From contig QZDS01000031.1 in assembly GCA_009917455.1 (NCBI GenBank), forward strand, positions 1-60,422: 60,422 nt of DNA, given 5' to 3'. The notes below the pieces were generated by a model. It saw only the letters and a program-made list of their open reading frames with translations. It was not told the origin of the DNA and did not search any database. Positions 43,490-52,597 of this stretch are shown piece by piece. The position numbers and the translations under genes are program-made. Numbering within the stretch: position 1 is the first letter of the stretch; each line of letters begins with the position of its first letter. Origin of the DNA: a bacterium 1xD8-48. GTDB taxonomy: Bacteria; Bacillota; Clostridia; Lachnospirales; Lachnospiraceae.

Positions 43490-44398
43490 TTACATGCGTT
43501 TGTTTTTGCCGCATTTTTTGCACTTACAGTACCGGCGGGGCTTTAACATTCTGCGGAAAGCAAAGGGCAGAAGATAGTACAGATAGAGCAGCCTATCCAG
43601 CGTAGAGGTAAAGTGACGGGTTATGAAAAGGTAAATGCGGCAGAAAATCCGGTTGGTAAACTGCGACCATTTGCGGTGCAGACGTCCGAAAAAGCTGTAA
43701 TGGCGTTGAATTTCGCCGCAGAATGAAACGGAAACGGTATTTCCGCATACACGGACGAGGTTATTCGAAATTTCCGTCTGATACAGAGCTTTCAAAAAGC
43801 CGCACCGCATCTCGTGGTCGGGGAACTGAATGGTGACAAGCAGCTCCAGCTCGCCGGGGCGGGAAAACATGCCCATGAGAAAGGCGGTGAGCCACCAGGT
43901 CTTTTTGGACATGCAGGCAAGAGGCCTTCCGGCTTTTGTCAGCTTAAAGGAAACCGGCAGCATCTCTCTGTCGTCCACGCACTGAAAGTGGGCGGTTGAC
44001 AGTTCGCTGTGGGAAAGAATCCGGTCTGCATGATAAACTCCGACTTCAGCTCCGGTATTGATGCCATACTGGCCCTTCCAGAATTCAATGAGCCAGGTTT
44101 TGCCCTGCCAGGGAAAGTAAACGGGCAGGAAATCAAACACCATATTGAAACGGGAGGCCGCGTAATCAAACAGGGCGGTGTAACCCATTTCACGCTGCCA
44201 GGCGTCATTCCGGGAGGAGATAAGGTCCTGCTTTTCGTCATAGCAATAGCCGAAGGGTTCAATCAGGGAATCGAGAAGGGAAACCTTCTCCATACAGGTC
44301 ATGGAACAGACTTTTTTGACTGCCTGACGTTTCCGACAGCCGGAAAATATAAAAACGAGAAGCAATGCGAAAATAACAATGCCGATTGAAAAATACAT
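43490..44398 (-). CDS. DUF4474 family protein with N-terminal membrane anchor
   Basis: The product has 302 residues. An uncleaved-looking signal/anchor (residues 4-20, SIGIVIFALLLVFIFSG) is followed by CRKRQ, where the Cys could be a lipobox-like site (FSGC). The DUF4474 core reads PFGYCYDEKQDLISSRNDAWQRE and then FPWQGKTWLIEFWKGQYGINTG, the family's most conserved stretch. A basic tail with CKCKKCGKNK may bind metal. Family function is unknown. It is divergent from the DUF4125 gene across a 109-bp gap. Confidence 0.85.
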   Translation of the reverse strand: MYFSIGIVIFALLLVFIFSGCRKRQAVKKVCSMTCMEKVSLLDSLIEPFGYCYDEKQDLISSRNDAWQREMGYTALFDYAASRFNMVFDFLPVYFPWQGKTWLIEFWKGQYGINTGAEVGVYHADRILSHSELSTAHFQCVDDREMLPVSFKLTKAGRPLACMSKKTWWLTAFLMGMFSRPGELELLVTIQFPDHEMRCGFLKALYQTEISNNLVRVCGNTVSVSFCGEIQRHYSFFGRLHRKWSQFTNRIFCRIYLFITRHFTSTLDRLLYLYYLLPFAFRRMLKPRRYCKCKKCGKNKRM

Positions 44399-44507
44399 AA
44401 TGATATATCCTTTTTTTTAGTATATAATATGCCTGTGGCGGTAAGGAGTGATGCTTGAAAAAAATAACAGAAGCAGTATAATTAATAAAACAGGAGGTGA
44501 CGAGCTT

Positions 44508-46841
44508 ATGAATATAGAAAAGGTATTGGAGGAGCTGGACGGGCTCTTTGGACAGCATAGGGTGGATGAGGTGGAGCCCTTTCTGCTGCAAAAGACAGAG
44601 GAGGCGTCGAAGGAGGGTGATACTGCCTCCATGATTACGCTTTTAAACGAAATCATAGGACATTACCGGGAACTGGGCGAGTATGAAAAATCCATTGCAA
44701 GCTGCCGGGAGCTTTTGATACTGGTGGAGCAGGCGGGCCTTAAAGGGACGGTTGCCTATGCAACGACTCTGCTTAACATTGCAAACGCCTGCCGGGCTGC
44801 CGGACTTTTACGGGAATCCATGATTTATTATCAGGAGGTTAAGAAGATTTATGAAAAGGAGCTTGCGCCGGCCGATTTCCGGTATGCCAGCCTTTACAAT
44901 AACATGAGTCTTTTATTTCAGGAAATGGGCGACTATGAAAGTGCCTGCGACTGTCTTGAGAGGGCGCTTTCCATTGCATCCATGTATACGGAGGCCAGAA
45001 TTGAGGTGGCGGTGACTCATACCAATCTGGCGTCTTCCCAGTTAAAGCTGGGACGTTTAAAGGAGGCAATCGAAAATTTAAACAAAGCCTTTTCAATTTT
45101 TGAAATGGATGAGGAGAAGGATTATCATTACAGCGGAGCCCTTTCCGCGATGGGGGAGGCGCAGTATCTGGCGGGAAACCTGGAGGAATCCGCCCGTTAT
45201 TATCAGCTTGCCCTGGAGCAGATTGAGAAAAACGTGGGAAAAAGCAAGGCCTATGAGCTTACCCTGCAGAATTTAAACGCAGTAACGGCAAAAATGCATG
45301 AGCTGCCGGCCGGGGGACGGGATTTTCGGAACGGAATGGAGCTTTGCGAAGCCTTTTATGAGGAGTACGGGAAACCGATGATTCGTCAGAAATTTCCCGA
45401 ATATGAACACCTGATTGCCGTGGGTCTGGTGGGGGAAGGGTCGGAGTGCTTCGGCTTTGACGACCAGGTGTCCAGAGACCACGATTTCGGGCCGGGGTTT
45501 TGCCTGTGGCTTACCGATTCGGTGTACGATGAAATCGGGGAGCAGTTGCAGAGAGCTTATGAGGAGCTTCCTTCCACCTATATGGGAATCACACGCTTTA
45601 CCACACTGAAGGCGCAGAAAAGGGTGGGGGTATTTAAAGTCGGAGACTTCTATGAAAATCTGATTGGGCTGCGGGACGTTCCCAGCACTCAGAATCAATG
45701 GCTGTTCCTGGAGGATTACAGGCTGGCCACGGCCACAAACGGAAAGGTTTTCCGGGATGATTTGGGAGAATTTACCAGAATCAGGCGGGGGATTTTAGCT
45801 TACTACCCTGAAGATGTGCGAATCAGAAAAATCGCAAGGGAGGCGGCCCTGATGGCGCAGTCCGGGCAGTACAACTATTCCAGAATGTTCGGAAGGGGCG
45901 AGCGGGTCACGGCGGTAATCGCCCTGTCGGAGTTTATGAAGCATACCATGTCCATGGTTTATCTTTTAAACCGCGCCTATGCGCCTTTTTACAAATGGAT
46001 GCACAGGGGAATGGAAAGGCTTCGGGTTCTGCCTGAAATCAGGGATATCCTGACCTCTCTTGTGGATTTTCCGGCGGGAGACGAGAGGATTCCCCAGACC
46101 ATAGAGATGATTGTGGCGCTGATTATTGCAGAGATGAAAAAACAGGGGCTTACCAGCGGCGAGGACAATTATCTGGACAATCACACGGATAAGATATTAA
46201 GAAGCATTCCCGAGAAGGAAAGGGAGGACGATTCTTTCAAAGCGGCTCTTGTAAACGAGCTGGTTTCCCTGGAATGGGCAGCCTTTGACAAGGTGGAAAA
46301 CGAGGGCGGAAGGGCCGAGTGCCAGGACGACTGGAATACCTTTTCCATTATGAGAAGGAGCCAGTATCTTGCATGGACGGAGGAAATGCTGAGAAGCTAT
46401 ATCCATGATTTCCGTAAGGCAAATGAAAGGGGATGGAATCTGATTACGGAGAAATACGGGCGGATGATGGAAAGCACGTCGCCGCTCCGTTATGAGCAAA
46501 TAAAGGCTTCTCTTCCGAACCTTCCTGATATGAAGAAGGAAATTATCGAAGAAATTGTAAAGATTCAGGTGGACTGGATGGAGGAATTCGCGAAAAGCTA
46601 TCCAAAGGCGGCAGGCAATGCGCGGAGCATCCGCACGTCGGAGGATACGCCCTTTAACACCTCCTATGAAACCTATCTGCGGGGAGAACTGTCCACATAT
46701 TCGGACACTACGCTGGATTTATACGGAAGGTTTATCGCCCGTCTTTATAAAGAAGGGGAAAACCTTGCAAGAATCATTATGACAAACACAGCGCATCTTT
46801 ACGGGTACGAATCCCTTGACGTGCTGGAGGAGAAGCTTTAG
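44508..46841 (+). CDS. TPR - DUF4037 nucleotidyltransferase-like - DUF4125 fusion protein
   Basis: ATG 44508 follows ACAGGAGGTGACGAGCTT and gives 777 residues. Residues about 40-260 are five or six tetratricopeptide repeats (for example ASLYNNMSLLFQEMGDYESA). The DUF4037 domain begins near 290 and has a nucleotidyltransferase-like site, VGLVGEGSECFGFDD then SRDHDFGPGF. The C-terminal third (from about 590) is DUF4125, with NELVSLEWAAFDKVENEGG and CQDDWNTFSIMR. Such fusions occur in Lachnospiraceae and their role is unknown. The three-part plan suggests a protein-modifying or regulatory enzyme with a TPR partner-recognition domain. A MATE exporter gene follows 3 bp later. Confidence 0.8.
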   Translation: MNIEKVLEELDGLFGQHRVDEVEPFLLQKTEEASKEGDTASMITLLNEIIGHYRELGEYEKSIASCRELLILVEQAGLKGTVAYATTLLNIANACRAAGLLRESMIYYQEVKKIYEKELAPADFRYASLYNNMSLLFQEMGDYESACDCLERALSIASMYTEARIEVAVTHTNLASSQLKLGRLKEAIENLNKAFSIFEMDEEKDYHYSGALSAMGEAQYLAGNLEESARYYQLALEQIEKNVGKSKAYELTLQNLNAVTAKMHELPAGGRDFRNGMELCEAFYEEYGKPMIRQKFPEYEHLIAVGLVGEGSECFGFDDQVSRDHDFGPGFCLWLTDSVYDEIGEQLQRAYEELPSTYMGITRFTTLKAQKRVGVFKVGDFYENLIGLRDVPSTQNQWLFLEDYRLATATNGKVFRDDLGEFTRIRRGILAYYPEDVRIRKIAREAALMAQSGQYNYSRMFGRGERVTAVIALSEFMKHTMSMVYLLNRAYAPFYKWMHRGMERLRVLPEIRDILTSLVDFPAGDERIPQTIEMIVALIIAEMKKQGLTSGEDNYLDNHTDKILRSIPEKEREDDSFKAALVNELVSLEWAAFDKVENEGGRAECQDDWNTFSIMRRSQYLAWTEEMLRSYIHDFRKANERGWNLITEKYGRMMESTSPLRYEQIKASLPNLPDMKKEIIEEIVKIQVDWMEEFAKSYPKAAGNARSIRTSEDTPFNTSYETYLRGELSTYSDTTLDLYGRFIARLYKEGENLARIIMTNTAHLYGYESLDVLEEKL

Positions 46842-46844
46842 CAG

Positions 46845-48203
46845 ATGGAAAAGAAAATACAAAAGTCCTACGAGATTGATATGTGTAACGGACCTCTTTT
46901 GGGCAAAATCATGCTGTTTACTCTGCCGCTTATGCTATCGGGGATTTTGCAGCTCCTTTTTAACGCTGCCGATGTGGTGGTGGTGGGAAGATTCGCCGGA
47001 AACGAGGCGCTTGCGGCGGTGGGCTCTACGGGAGCCCTCACCAATCTGCTGGTAAACCTGTTTATCGGGATGTCCGTGGGGGCGAATGTACTGGTGGCAA
47101 GATATTACGGGGGAAAGCAGGAGGAGGAGGTAAGCCGCACCGTTCACACTTCTATGTTGGTAAGCGCGGCAGGCGGGATAATCCTTGCGGTTCTTGGAAT
47201 CGTGCTGGCAAAGCCGCTCCTGCTTCTCATGGATACGCCGGATAACGTAATTAACCATTCGGTGCTTTATATGAGGATTTATTTTCTGGGGATGCCGGTG
47301 ATGCTGATATTCAACTTTGGCAGCGCTATTCTGCGGGCGGTGGGGGATACCAGAAGACCGCTGTTTTACTTAATAATAGCGGGTGTTATCAATGTGGCGC
47401 TGAATCTCTGGTTCGTAATCGGATTCCATATGGGAGTGGCAGGTGTGGCGCTTGCCACGGTGATTTCCCAGTGTGTGTCCACGGCGTTGATAGTAAGAAG
47501 TCTGATTAAAAGCGAAGGGTGCCTGAGGCTTTGTCCCGAAAGGCTTTGCATGGATTGGGAGAAGTTCGGAAAGATTGCCGCAATCGGTCTGCCGGCGGGA
47601 CTGCAGGGCTCTTTGTTTTCCATTTCCAATGTGCTGATTCAGTCCTCCGTGAATTCCTTCGGCTCTGTGGCTATGGCGGGAAATACGGCGGCCAGTAATA
47701 TCGAAAGCTTTGTTTATGTGGCAATGAATTCGGTTCACCAGACGGCGGTGAGCTTTACCGGCCAGAACTTAGGCGGAAGACAATACGACAGAATCAGAAA
47801 AATCTTAATTGAATGCCTGCTCTTTGTGACGGCTATCGGACTTGTGCTGGGAAACGGGGCGTTTCTCCTTGGCAGGCAGTTCCTTGGATTTTATTCTGCG
47901 GATGCGGAGGTGATTTCCTATGGACTGCTGAGAATGAAAATCATCTGTACCTGGTATTTCTGGTGCGGTATCATGGACGTGCTTGTGGGCAGCATCCGCG
48001 GCCTTGGCTATGCGGTGATGCCGATGATAGTTTCTCTCTTAGGCGCCTGCGCATTCCGAGTGGTCTGGATTTACACCTTTTTTGCCTGGGACAGGACGCT
48101 GCAGACTCTTTATATATCCTACCCCATATCCTGGGCGCTGACAGCCGCGGCTCACCTGATTTGCTTTATTGCGGTGTACCGGAAAATGAAAGTAAAAAAT
48201 TAA
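46845..48203 (+). CDS. MATE family efflux transporter
   Basis: The product has 452 residues and twelve expected membrane spans in two homologous halves. Motifs of the family are LFNAADVVVVGRFAGNEALAAVG in the first half and VAMAGNTAASNIESFVYVA in the second. MATE proteins export drugs or metabolites with Na+ or H+. The ATG follows the DUF4125 stop by 3 bp and uses GGAGGAG at the end of that gene, so the two are probably co-translated. A terminator follows. Confidence 0.93.
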   Translation: MEKKIQKSYEIDMCNGPLLGKIMLFTLPLMLSGILQLLFNAADVVVVGRFAGNEALAAVGSTGALTNLLVNLFIGMSVGANVLVARYYGGKQEEEVSRTVHTSMLVSAAGGIILAVLGIVLAKPLLLLMDTPDNVINHSVLYMRIYFLGMPVMLIFNFGSAILRAVGDTRRPLFYLIIAGVINVALNLWFVIGFHMGVAGVALATVISQCVSTALIVRSLIKSEGCLRLCPERLCMDWEKFGKIAAIGLPAGLQGSLFSISNVLIQSSVNSFGSVAMAGNTAASNIESFVYVAMNSVHQTAVSFTGQNLGGRQYDRIRKILIECLLFVTAIGLVLGNGAFLLGRQFLGFYSADAEVISYGLLRMKIICTWYFWCGIMDVLVGSIRGLGYAVMPMIVSLLGACAFRVVWIYTFFAWDRTLQTLYISYPISWALTAAAHLICFIAVYRKMKVKN

Positions 48204-48210
48204 TTGCCTG

Positions 48211-48238
48211 AAACGCTCTCCGAAAGGAGGGCGTTTTT
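48211..48238 (+). terminator. Terminator after the MATE gene
   Basis: AAACGCTCTCC and GGAGGGCGTTT pair over 11 positions (one T-G) around a GAAA tetraloop, ending in TTTTT. Confidence 0.88.
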
Positions 48239-48250
48239 CAAATTTATATA

Positions 48251-48293
48251 TTGACAATAATGAGTATATATGATATATACAATATATACTCAT
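48251..48293 (+). promoter_or_regulatory. Promoter with palindromic operator for the GntR-ABC genes
   Basis: A perfect TTGACA (48251-48256) and TATATA (48274-48279) are 17 bp apart. ATGAGTATATA (48260-48270) and its exact complement TATATACTCAT (48283-48293) straddle the -10. A GntR/YtrA-type repressor, encoded just downstream, would bind this palindrome and block RNA polymerase. Confidence 0.75.
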
Positions 48294-48327
48294 ATAGAAG
48301 GAATTTCTTTCAGTAAAGAGGTGACAA

Positions 48328-48702
48328 ATGAATATCATAATCAGTAATTCCAGCGACAAGCCGATTTATGAGCAGATTACCGCGCAAATCAAGGTTCTTG
48401 TCATGAATGGAGAGCTTAAGGAGGGCGATTTGCTTCCTTCCATGCGTACCCTTGCAAAGGAGCTTCGCATCAGCGTGATTACAACGAAGCGCGCCTATGA
48501 GGATTTGGAGCGGGACGGCTTTATCACCACGGTAGTGGGGAAGGGAAGCTTTATCCGGGCGGCGGATATCCGGCTGGTTCGGGAGGAAAAGCTAAAGCAG
48601 ATAGAGGATTTGCTCTCCAGAGCGATTTTCCTGGCGCGGCAGAGCGCCATAGGCAGAGAAGAGATTGAGGAAATGATTGAAATCATTTATCAGGAGAATT
48701 AA
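48328..48702 (+). CDS. GntR-family repressor, YtrA subgroup
   Basis: This is a 124-residue regulator with only the winged-helix domain (residues about 10-75: KPIYEQITAQIKVLVMNGEL, LPSMRTLAKELRISVITTKR, DGFITTVVGKGSFI) plus a short helical tail, the YtrA pattern. Such repressors regulate an adjacent ABC transporter and often respond to cell-envelope stress. The palindrome at 48260-48293 is the likely operator. The start follows AAAGAGGTG. Confidence 0.93.
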   Translation: MNIIISNSSDKPIYEQITAQIKVLVMNGELKEGDLLPSMRTLAKELRISVITTKRAYEDLERDGFITTVVGKGSFIRAADIRLVREEKLKQIEDLLSRAIFLARQSAIGREEIEEMIEIIYQEN

Positions 48703-48735
48703 AGGCCCGTTACAGGGCGGGAGGCAGGCAGAAGG

Positions 48736-49632
48736 ATGGAAAATGCGATTGTAGTTAAAAACCTTACGAAAAAATATGCGGGATTTACCTTAAACAATAT
48801 CAGCTTTGAGGTTCCTGCCGGTTCTGTGGTCGGCTTTATCGGGGAGAACGGCGCCGGGAAAAGCACTACCATACAGGCGCTTCTGGGAATTATTGTGCCT
48901 GACGGCGGCGAGGCATGGCTGATGGGCCATAAGGTCAGCAGGAAGGAGAGTGACGAATCCTGGCGGGAACAGGTGGGAGTGGTGTTCGATGAGTGCAATT
49001 TCCACTGGGAGCTGAAAATCAGACAGGTTCAGAAGATTCTGGGAAATATTTACAGGACGTGGGACAACGGGAAATTTTTGAAATATGCGGAAAAATTTGC
49101 GCTTCCTCTGGATAAAAAGGTGAAGGAATTGTCCAAAGGGATGAGGATGAAACTCTCCATAGCGGCGGCCTTATGCCATGACAGTAAGGTATTGATTCTG
49201 GACGAAGCCACCAGCGGGCTCGACCCGGTTGTGAGAAGTGAAATTCTGGATATTTTCAGGGAGCTGATTGAGGACGGAGAGCATACGATTTTCATTTCCT
49301 CTCACATAACATCTGATATTGAAAAGATTTCGGACTATGTCATGCTGATTCATAAGGGGGAGTTGCTGCTTTCGGAAAATAAGGATGATATACTTTACAA
49401 TTATGCCATTGTCAGATGCACAAAGCAGCAGGCATCCCTGATACCTGAGGATATTGTTGTGGGAAGGGAAGAAGGGCAGTATGAAGTCAGCGTGCTTGTG
49501 AGAGATAAGAGGCGGCTTCTGGAAAATAATTTTAAAGAGAAGGCGGAGCAGGTCAGTTCCGGCAGCTTTGCCATCGACAGGGCGGGCGTTGAGGATGTAC
49601 TGCTTTATATTGTGAAGGCAAAGGAGGCATAA
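48736..49632 (+). CDS. ABC transporter ATPase (YtrB/BcrA-like)
   Basis: The 298-residue ATPase has Walker A GENGAGKST, a signature LSKGMRMKLS, Walker B with D-loop LILDEATSGLDP and H-loop ISSHI, the form seen in ABC-2 type exporters. A C-terminal extension (about 210-298) is typical of YtrB-like and BcrA-like proteins. It sits between the repressor and a membrane protein gene and is probably co-transcribed with both. Confidence 0.92.
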   Translation: MENAIVVKNLTKKYAGFTLNNISFEVPAGSVVGFIGENGAGKSTTIQALLGIIVPDGGEAWLMGHKVSRKESDESWREQVGVVFDECNFHWELKIRQVQKILGNIYRTWDNGKFLKYAEKFALPLDKKVKELSKGMRMKLSIAAALCHDSKVLILDEATSGLDPVVRSEILDIFRELIEDGEHTIFISSHITSDIEKISDYVMLIHKGELLLSENKDDILYNYAIVRCTKQQASLIPEDIVVGREEGQYEVSVLVRDKRRLLENNFKEKAEQVSSGSFAIDRAGVEDVLLYIVKAKEA

Positions 49633-49638
49633 AAGAAA

Positions 49639-50277
49639 ATGAAGGGTCTTATTTTAAAAGAGCTGTATCTGATAAAGAGCTTTTCAAAACAATATGTATT
49701 GCTCATGGTATTGATGGGAGCCTGGTCGGTTTTTGTACACAATATTTCCTTTGTGGCGATATATGTCATGGTGCTTGGCAGTTCCATGGTACTCAGTACT
49801 ACCTCCATGGACGAGGCGGTATCCTTTCATAAATTTGCCGTTACCATGCCCGTAAACGCCAGAACGCTGGTAAAATCAAAATATGTCATACTTTTTCTTA
49901 CCGTGGGAGTGGGAGAACTTCTCGTGTGGCTGTTTTCTGCGGCAGTCAATCTGCTTCCGACAGGAAGCATGGAGATAGTGGGAATGGAGGGGATGATAGT
50001 AACCGGATGTCTTTTCCTTTCGGCAAATGCCGCTTCCATTCCTGTAATGTTTAAGGTGGGGGTGACAAAATCCCGATATACCTATCTGATTGTCATGGTA
50101 GTCATAGGGGGAGTGATTCTGGGAGGCTATAAGGCGTCAAAACTGGCGGGGCTTTCTCTTGACGATATGCTGACAGAGATGGAGTGGGCTCTCAACCTGA
50201 CGGCAGTAATCCTTGCAGCAGTTATCGTGGCAGTTTCTTATTTCATATCTGTAAAAATCGTTCAGAAAAAAGAGTGA
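49639..50277 (+). CDS. ABC-2 type transporter permease
   Basis: This is a 212-residue protein with six hydrophobic spans (first near residues 14-32, last near 185-205) and the opening MKGLILKELYLIKSFSKQ usual for short ABC-2 permeases of YtrA-controlled operons. It starts 6 bp after the ATPase gene. Substrate unknown; likely two copies form the channel with two ATPase subunits. Confidence 0.88.
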   Translation: MKGLILKELYLIKSFSKQYVLLMVLMGAWSVFVHNISFVAIYVMVLGSSMVLSTTSMDEAVSFHKFAVTMPVNARTLVKSKYVILFLTVGVGELLVWLFSAAVNLLPTGSMEIVGMEGMIVTGCLFLSANAASIPVMFKVGVTKSRYTYLIVMVVIGGVILGGYKASKLAGLSLDDMLTEMEWALNLTAVILAAVIVAVSYFISVKIVQKKE

Positions 50278-50288
50278 TAAATTTCCCA

Positions 50289-50349
50289 TTGGCAGAGCGT
50301 CAAAAAATTGGTATAGTATAGAAGGTGGAAACCGGGGCGAAAGCCCCGG
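50289..50349 (+). promoter_or_regulatory. Promoter and GNRA-capped 5' hairpin of the HAD gene
   Basis: TTGGCA (50289-50294) and TATAGT (50312-50317) are 17 bp apart. The first transcribed region contains CCGGGGC-GAAA-GCCCCGG (50332-50349), a very stable seven-pair hairpin with a GAAA tetraloop, ending 36 nt before the start codon. There is no T-run, so a terminator is unlikely; it may protect the mRNA 5' end. Confidence 0.6.
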
Positions 50350-50385
50350 CTTTGCCGGTATTGTGACGGAAGAAAAGGAGCGCAG

Positions 50386-51222
50386 ATGGATGCAAATACT
50401 CTGTACGTCAGCGATTTGGACGGAACACTTTTAAATACCCGGGATGCAATCAATCCCCGCAGCCTTCGGATAATCAACAGTCTTATCGAGAAGGGAATGA
50501 AATTCACCTATGCCACCGCCCGCTCGCTTTCGTCGGCCTCGGTGGTGACAAAGGGGCTTTCGCTCCATATTCCGGTGATTATTTATAACGGCGCTTTTAT
50601 CCGGGCGTCGGACACCGGAAAAACTCTGTATTCCGTGGGCTTTTCGAAAGAGGAACAGCGGTTTATGGAGGAATTTTTAAGGAAGGAAGGGCTTTCCCCG
50701 TTGGTGTATACCTTTAGGGAAGGGGAGGAAAAAGTTCTCCGGGAGGTCTCCCGCGAAAATCAGGGGATTCGGCGTTACCTTTCCAAGCGTAAAGGGGACA
50801 GACGCATGGAAGCGGTAAGGAACGGGGAAAGTATTTATCAGGGAGACATTTTCTATTTCACCTGCATCGGGGAACGGGAGGAGCTGGAAGGGGCGTACAG
50901 GCGTCTGTCAGAGGATAAACGGTTCCGCGCAACCTTACAGCAGGAGCTTTACCGGCCGGAATACTGGCTGGAGATTATGCCGGAGAGGACGTCAAAGGCG
51001 GCGGCTATATGCGAGCTTGGAAAGCTGTGGAATTGCGAACGGATTGTTTCCTTCGGGGATTCTGCCAATGACATTCCCATGTTTTCGGTTTCCGATGAGG
51101 CTTACGCCGTGGAAAATGCCGTGGAGGAGCTGAAAAGCCATGCCACGGGGATTATTCCGTCTAATGATAATGACGGGGTGGCGGAGTTTTTACAGAAGAG
51201 ATTTTGTGAAGATGAACTGTAG
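50386..51222 (+). CDS. Cof-type HAD-IIB phosphatase
   Basis: The product has 278 residues. Motif I is VSDLDGTLLNT; motif II is in FTYATARSLSS; motif III Lys in TSKAAAICEL and motif IV SFGDSANDIPMF. A C2B cap lies between residues about 80 and 190. Cof-type enzymes dephosphorylate sugar phosphates, nucleotides or cofactors; the substrate cannot be predicted. It has its own promoter and lies 41 bp ahead of aroA. Confidence 0.92.
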   Translation: MDANTLYVSDLDGTLLNTRDAINPRSLRIINSLIEKGMKFTYATARSLSSASVVTKGLSLHIPVIIYNGAFIRASDTGKTLYSVGFSKEEQRFMEEFLRKEGLSPLVYTFREGEEKVLREVSRENQGIRRYLSKRKGDRRMEAVRNGESIYQGDIFYFTCIGEREELEGAYRRLSEDKRFRATLQQELYRPEYWLEIMPERTSKAAAICELGKLWNCERIVSFGDSANDIPMFSVSDEAYAVENAVEELKSHATGIIPSNDNDGVAEFLQKRFCEDEL

Positions 51223-51263
51223 AGTGGAGAATTATCAGATAAAAATTAAATGAGGATTTAATA

Positions 51264-52592
51264 ATGAACAATATCTATCGTGTGAAAAAGCTGGAAAATA
51301 TCGGAGAAATAAAGGTGCAGGCGCCGGGCTCTAAAAGTATCACGAACCGCGCGCTGCTTCTGGCGGCCATTTCCGGTGAAAAATGCAGACTGCGGGGCGT
51401 CCTTTTTTCCGACGATTCAAGAGCCTTTCTGGAGAGCCTGATTGGGCTGGGCTTCCAGGTAGATATTAACGAAGAAGAAAAGGAAGTAACCGTCCGGGGA
51501 ACGGGAGGGAAAATACCGGACACCCACGGGAAAATCAACGTAAGAAGCGCCGGAACCGCCGCAAGGTTTTTGACGGTGATGCTGGCACTTGCAGGGGGGG
51601 AATATGAGCTTGCCGCATCCCCGCAGATGTGCCGCCGTCCAATGGAGCCCCTTCTTCATATTTTACAGGAGGCGGGCGTCCGGTTTGACTTTCAGGGAGA
51701 GGAGGGGCACTTCCCCTTTTCCATGAGTTCTCCGGCGGGAGGCTTTGCATCGGAAGAAAAGGGAGAATTTTCATTAGCAGAGGTGAAAATAGACACAGGG
51801 GTGAGCAGTCAGTTCGCAAGTGCGCTGCTGATGGCGGGCGTATTGCTTCCGGGCGGACTTACGGTGACCCTGGAAGGCGCGCGGGCGGAAAGCCCCTACA
51901 TCAATATGACCATTGCCATGATGAAGCAGTTTGGCATAGAAGTAAGGCGGGAGGGCAGGAGCTGCCATATTCCCCATAAAGAGATATTCGGCTGTAAGGA
52001 ATACCGGATAGAGCCGGATGTTTCCGGCGCATGCTATTTTTACGCCATGGCGCCGCTTTTAAAAACAGATGTTATTGTAAATAATGTACATGAAAATTCC
52101 CTTCAGGGCGATATCCGTTTTCTGGATGTTCTGGAAAGGATGGGATGCCGCAGGGAGGATACAAACGAGGGGATTCGGATATCGGGGAGCCGCCTTTTGG
52201 GATATCCGGGAATAGATGTTTCCATGAGGGATTTTTCGGATCAGACCATGACGCTGGCGGCGCTTGCGCCTTTTGCGGAAGGGCCTGTTCTCATCAGGGA
52301 TGTGGGCCACATACGGCTGCAGGAGTCCGACAGAATCGCGGCTATTTTAACGGAGCTTGGCCGAATGGGAATTTCCTGCGAGGAAGCGCCGGAGTGTGGC
52401 GGGATTCGCATTTTCCCGGGAGAGGTTATGGAAGCGGAGGCGGAGACCTATGAGGACCACCGGATGGCCATGGCTTTTACCCTGATTGGTCTGAAAACAG
52501 GGAAAATTGCCATTAAAAATCCGGGATGCTGCCGGAAAACCTTTGAGAATTATTTTGAGCTGATAGAGACGCTGTATGAACAGAGAAAGTAG
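51264..52592 (+). CDS. aroA: 3-phosphoshikimate 1-carboxyvinyltransferase (EPSP synthase)
   Basis: AroA joins PEP to shikimate-3-phosphate and is the glyphosate target. The 442-residue product has PGSKSITNRALLLAA, the class-determining SAGTAARFLT (SAGT, near residue 95), DTGVSSQFASALL, and DHRMAMAFTLIG near the end. It is about 15 kb from aroE-aroK-aroQ, so the pathway is split in two loci here. It is followed by hflX after 5 bp. Confidence 0.96.
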   Translation: MNNIYRVKKLENIGEIKVQAPGSKSITNRALLLAAISGEKCRLRGVLFSDDSRAFLESLIGLGFQVDINEEEKEVTVRGTGGKIPDTHGKINVRSAGTAARFLTVMLALAGGEYELAASPQMCRRPMEPLLHILQEAGVRFDFQGEEGHFPFSMSSPAGGFASEEKGEFSLAEVKIDTGVSSQFASALLMAGVLLPGGLTVTLEGARAESPYINMTIAMMKQFGIEVRREGRSCHIPHKEIFGCKEYRIEPDVSGACYFYAMAPLLKTDVIVNNVHENSLQGDIRFLDVLERMGCRREDTNEGIRISGSRLLGYPGIDVSMRDFSDQTMTLAALAPFAEGPVLIRDVGHIRLQESDRIAAILTELGRMGISCEEAPECGGIRIFPGEVMEAEAETYEDHRMAMAFTLIGLKTGKIAIKNPGCCRKTFENYFELIETLYEQRK

Positions 52593-52597
52593 TAAAA

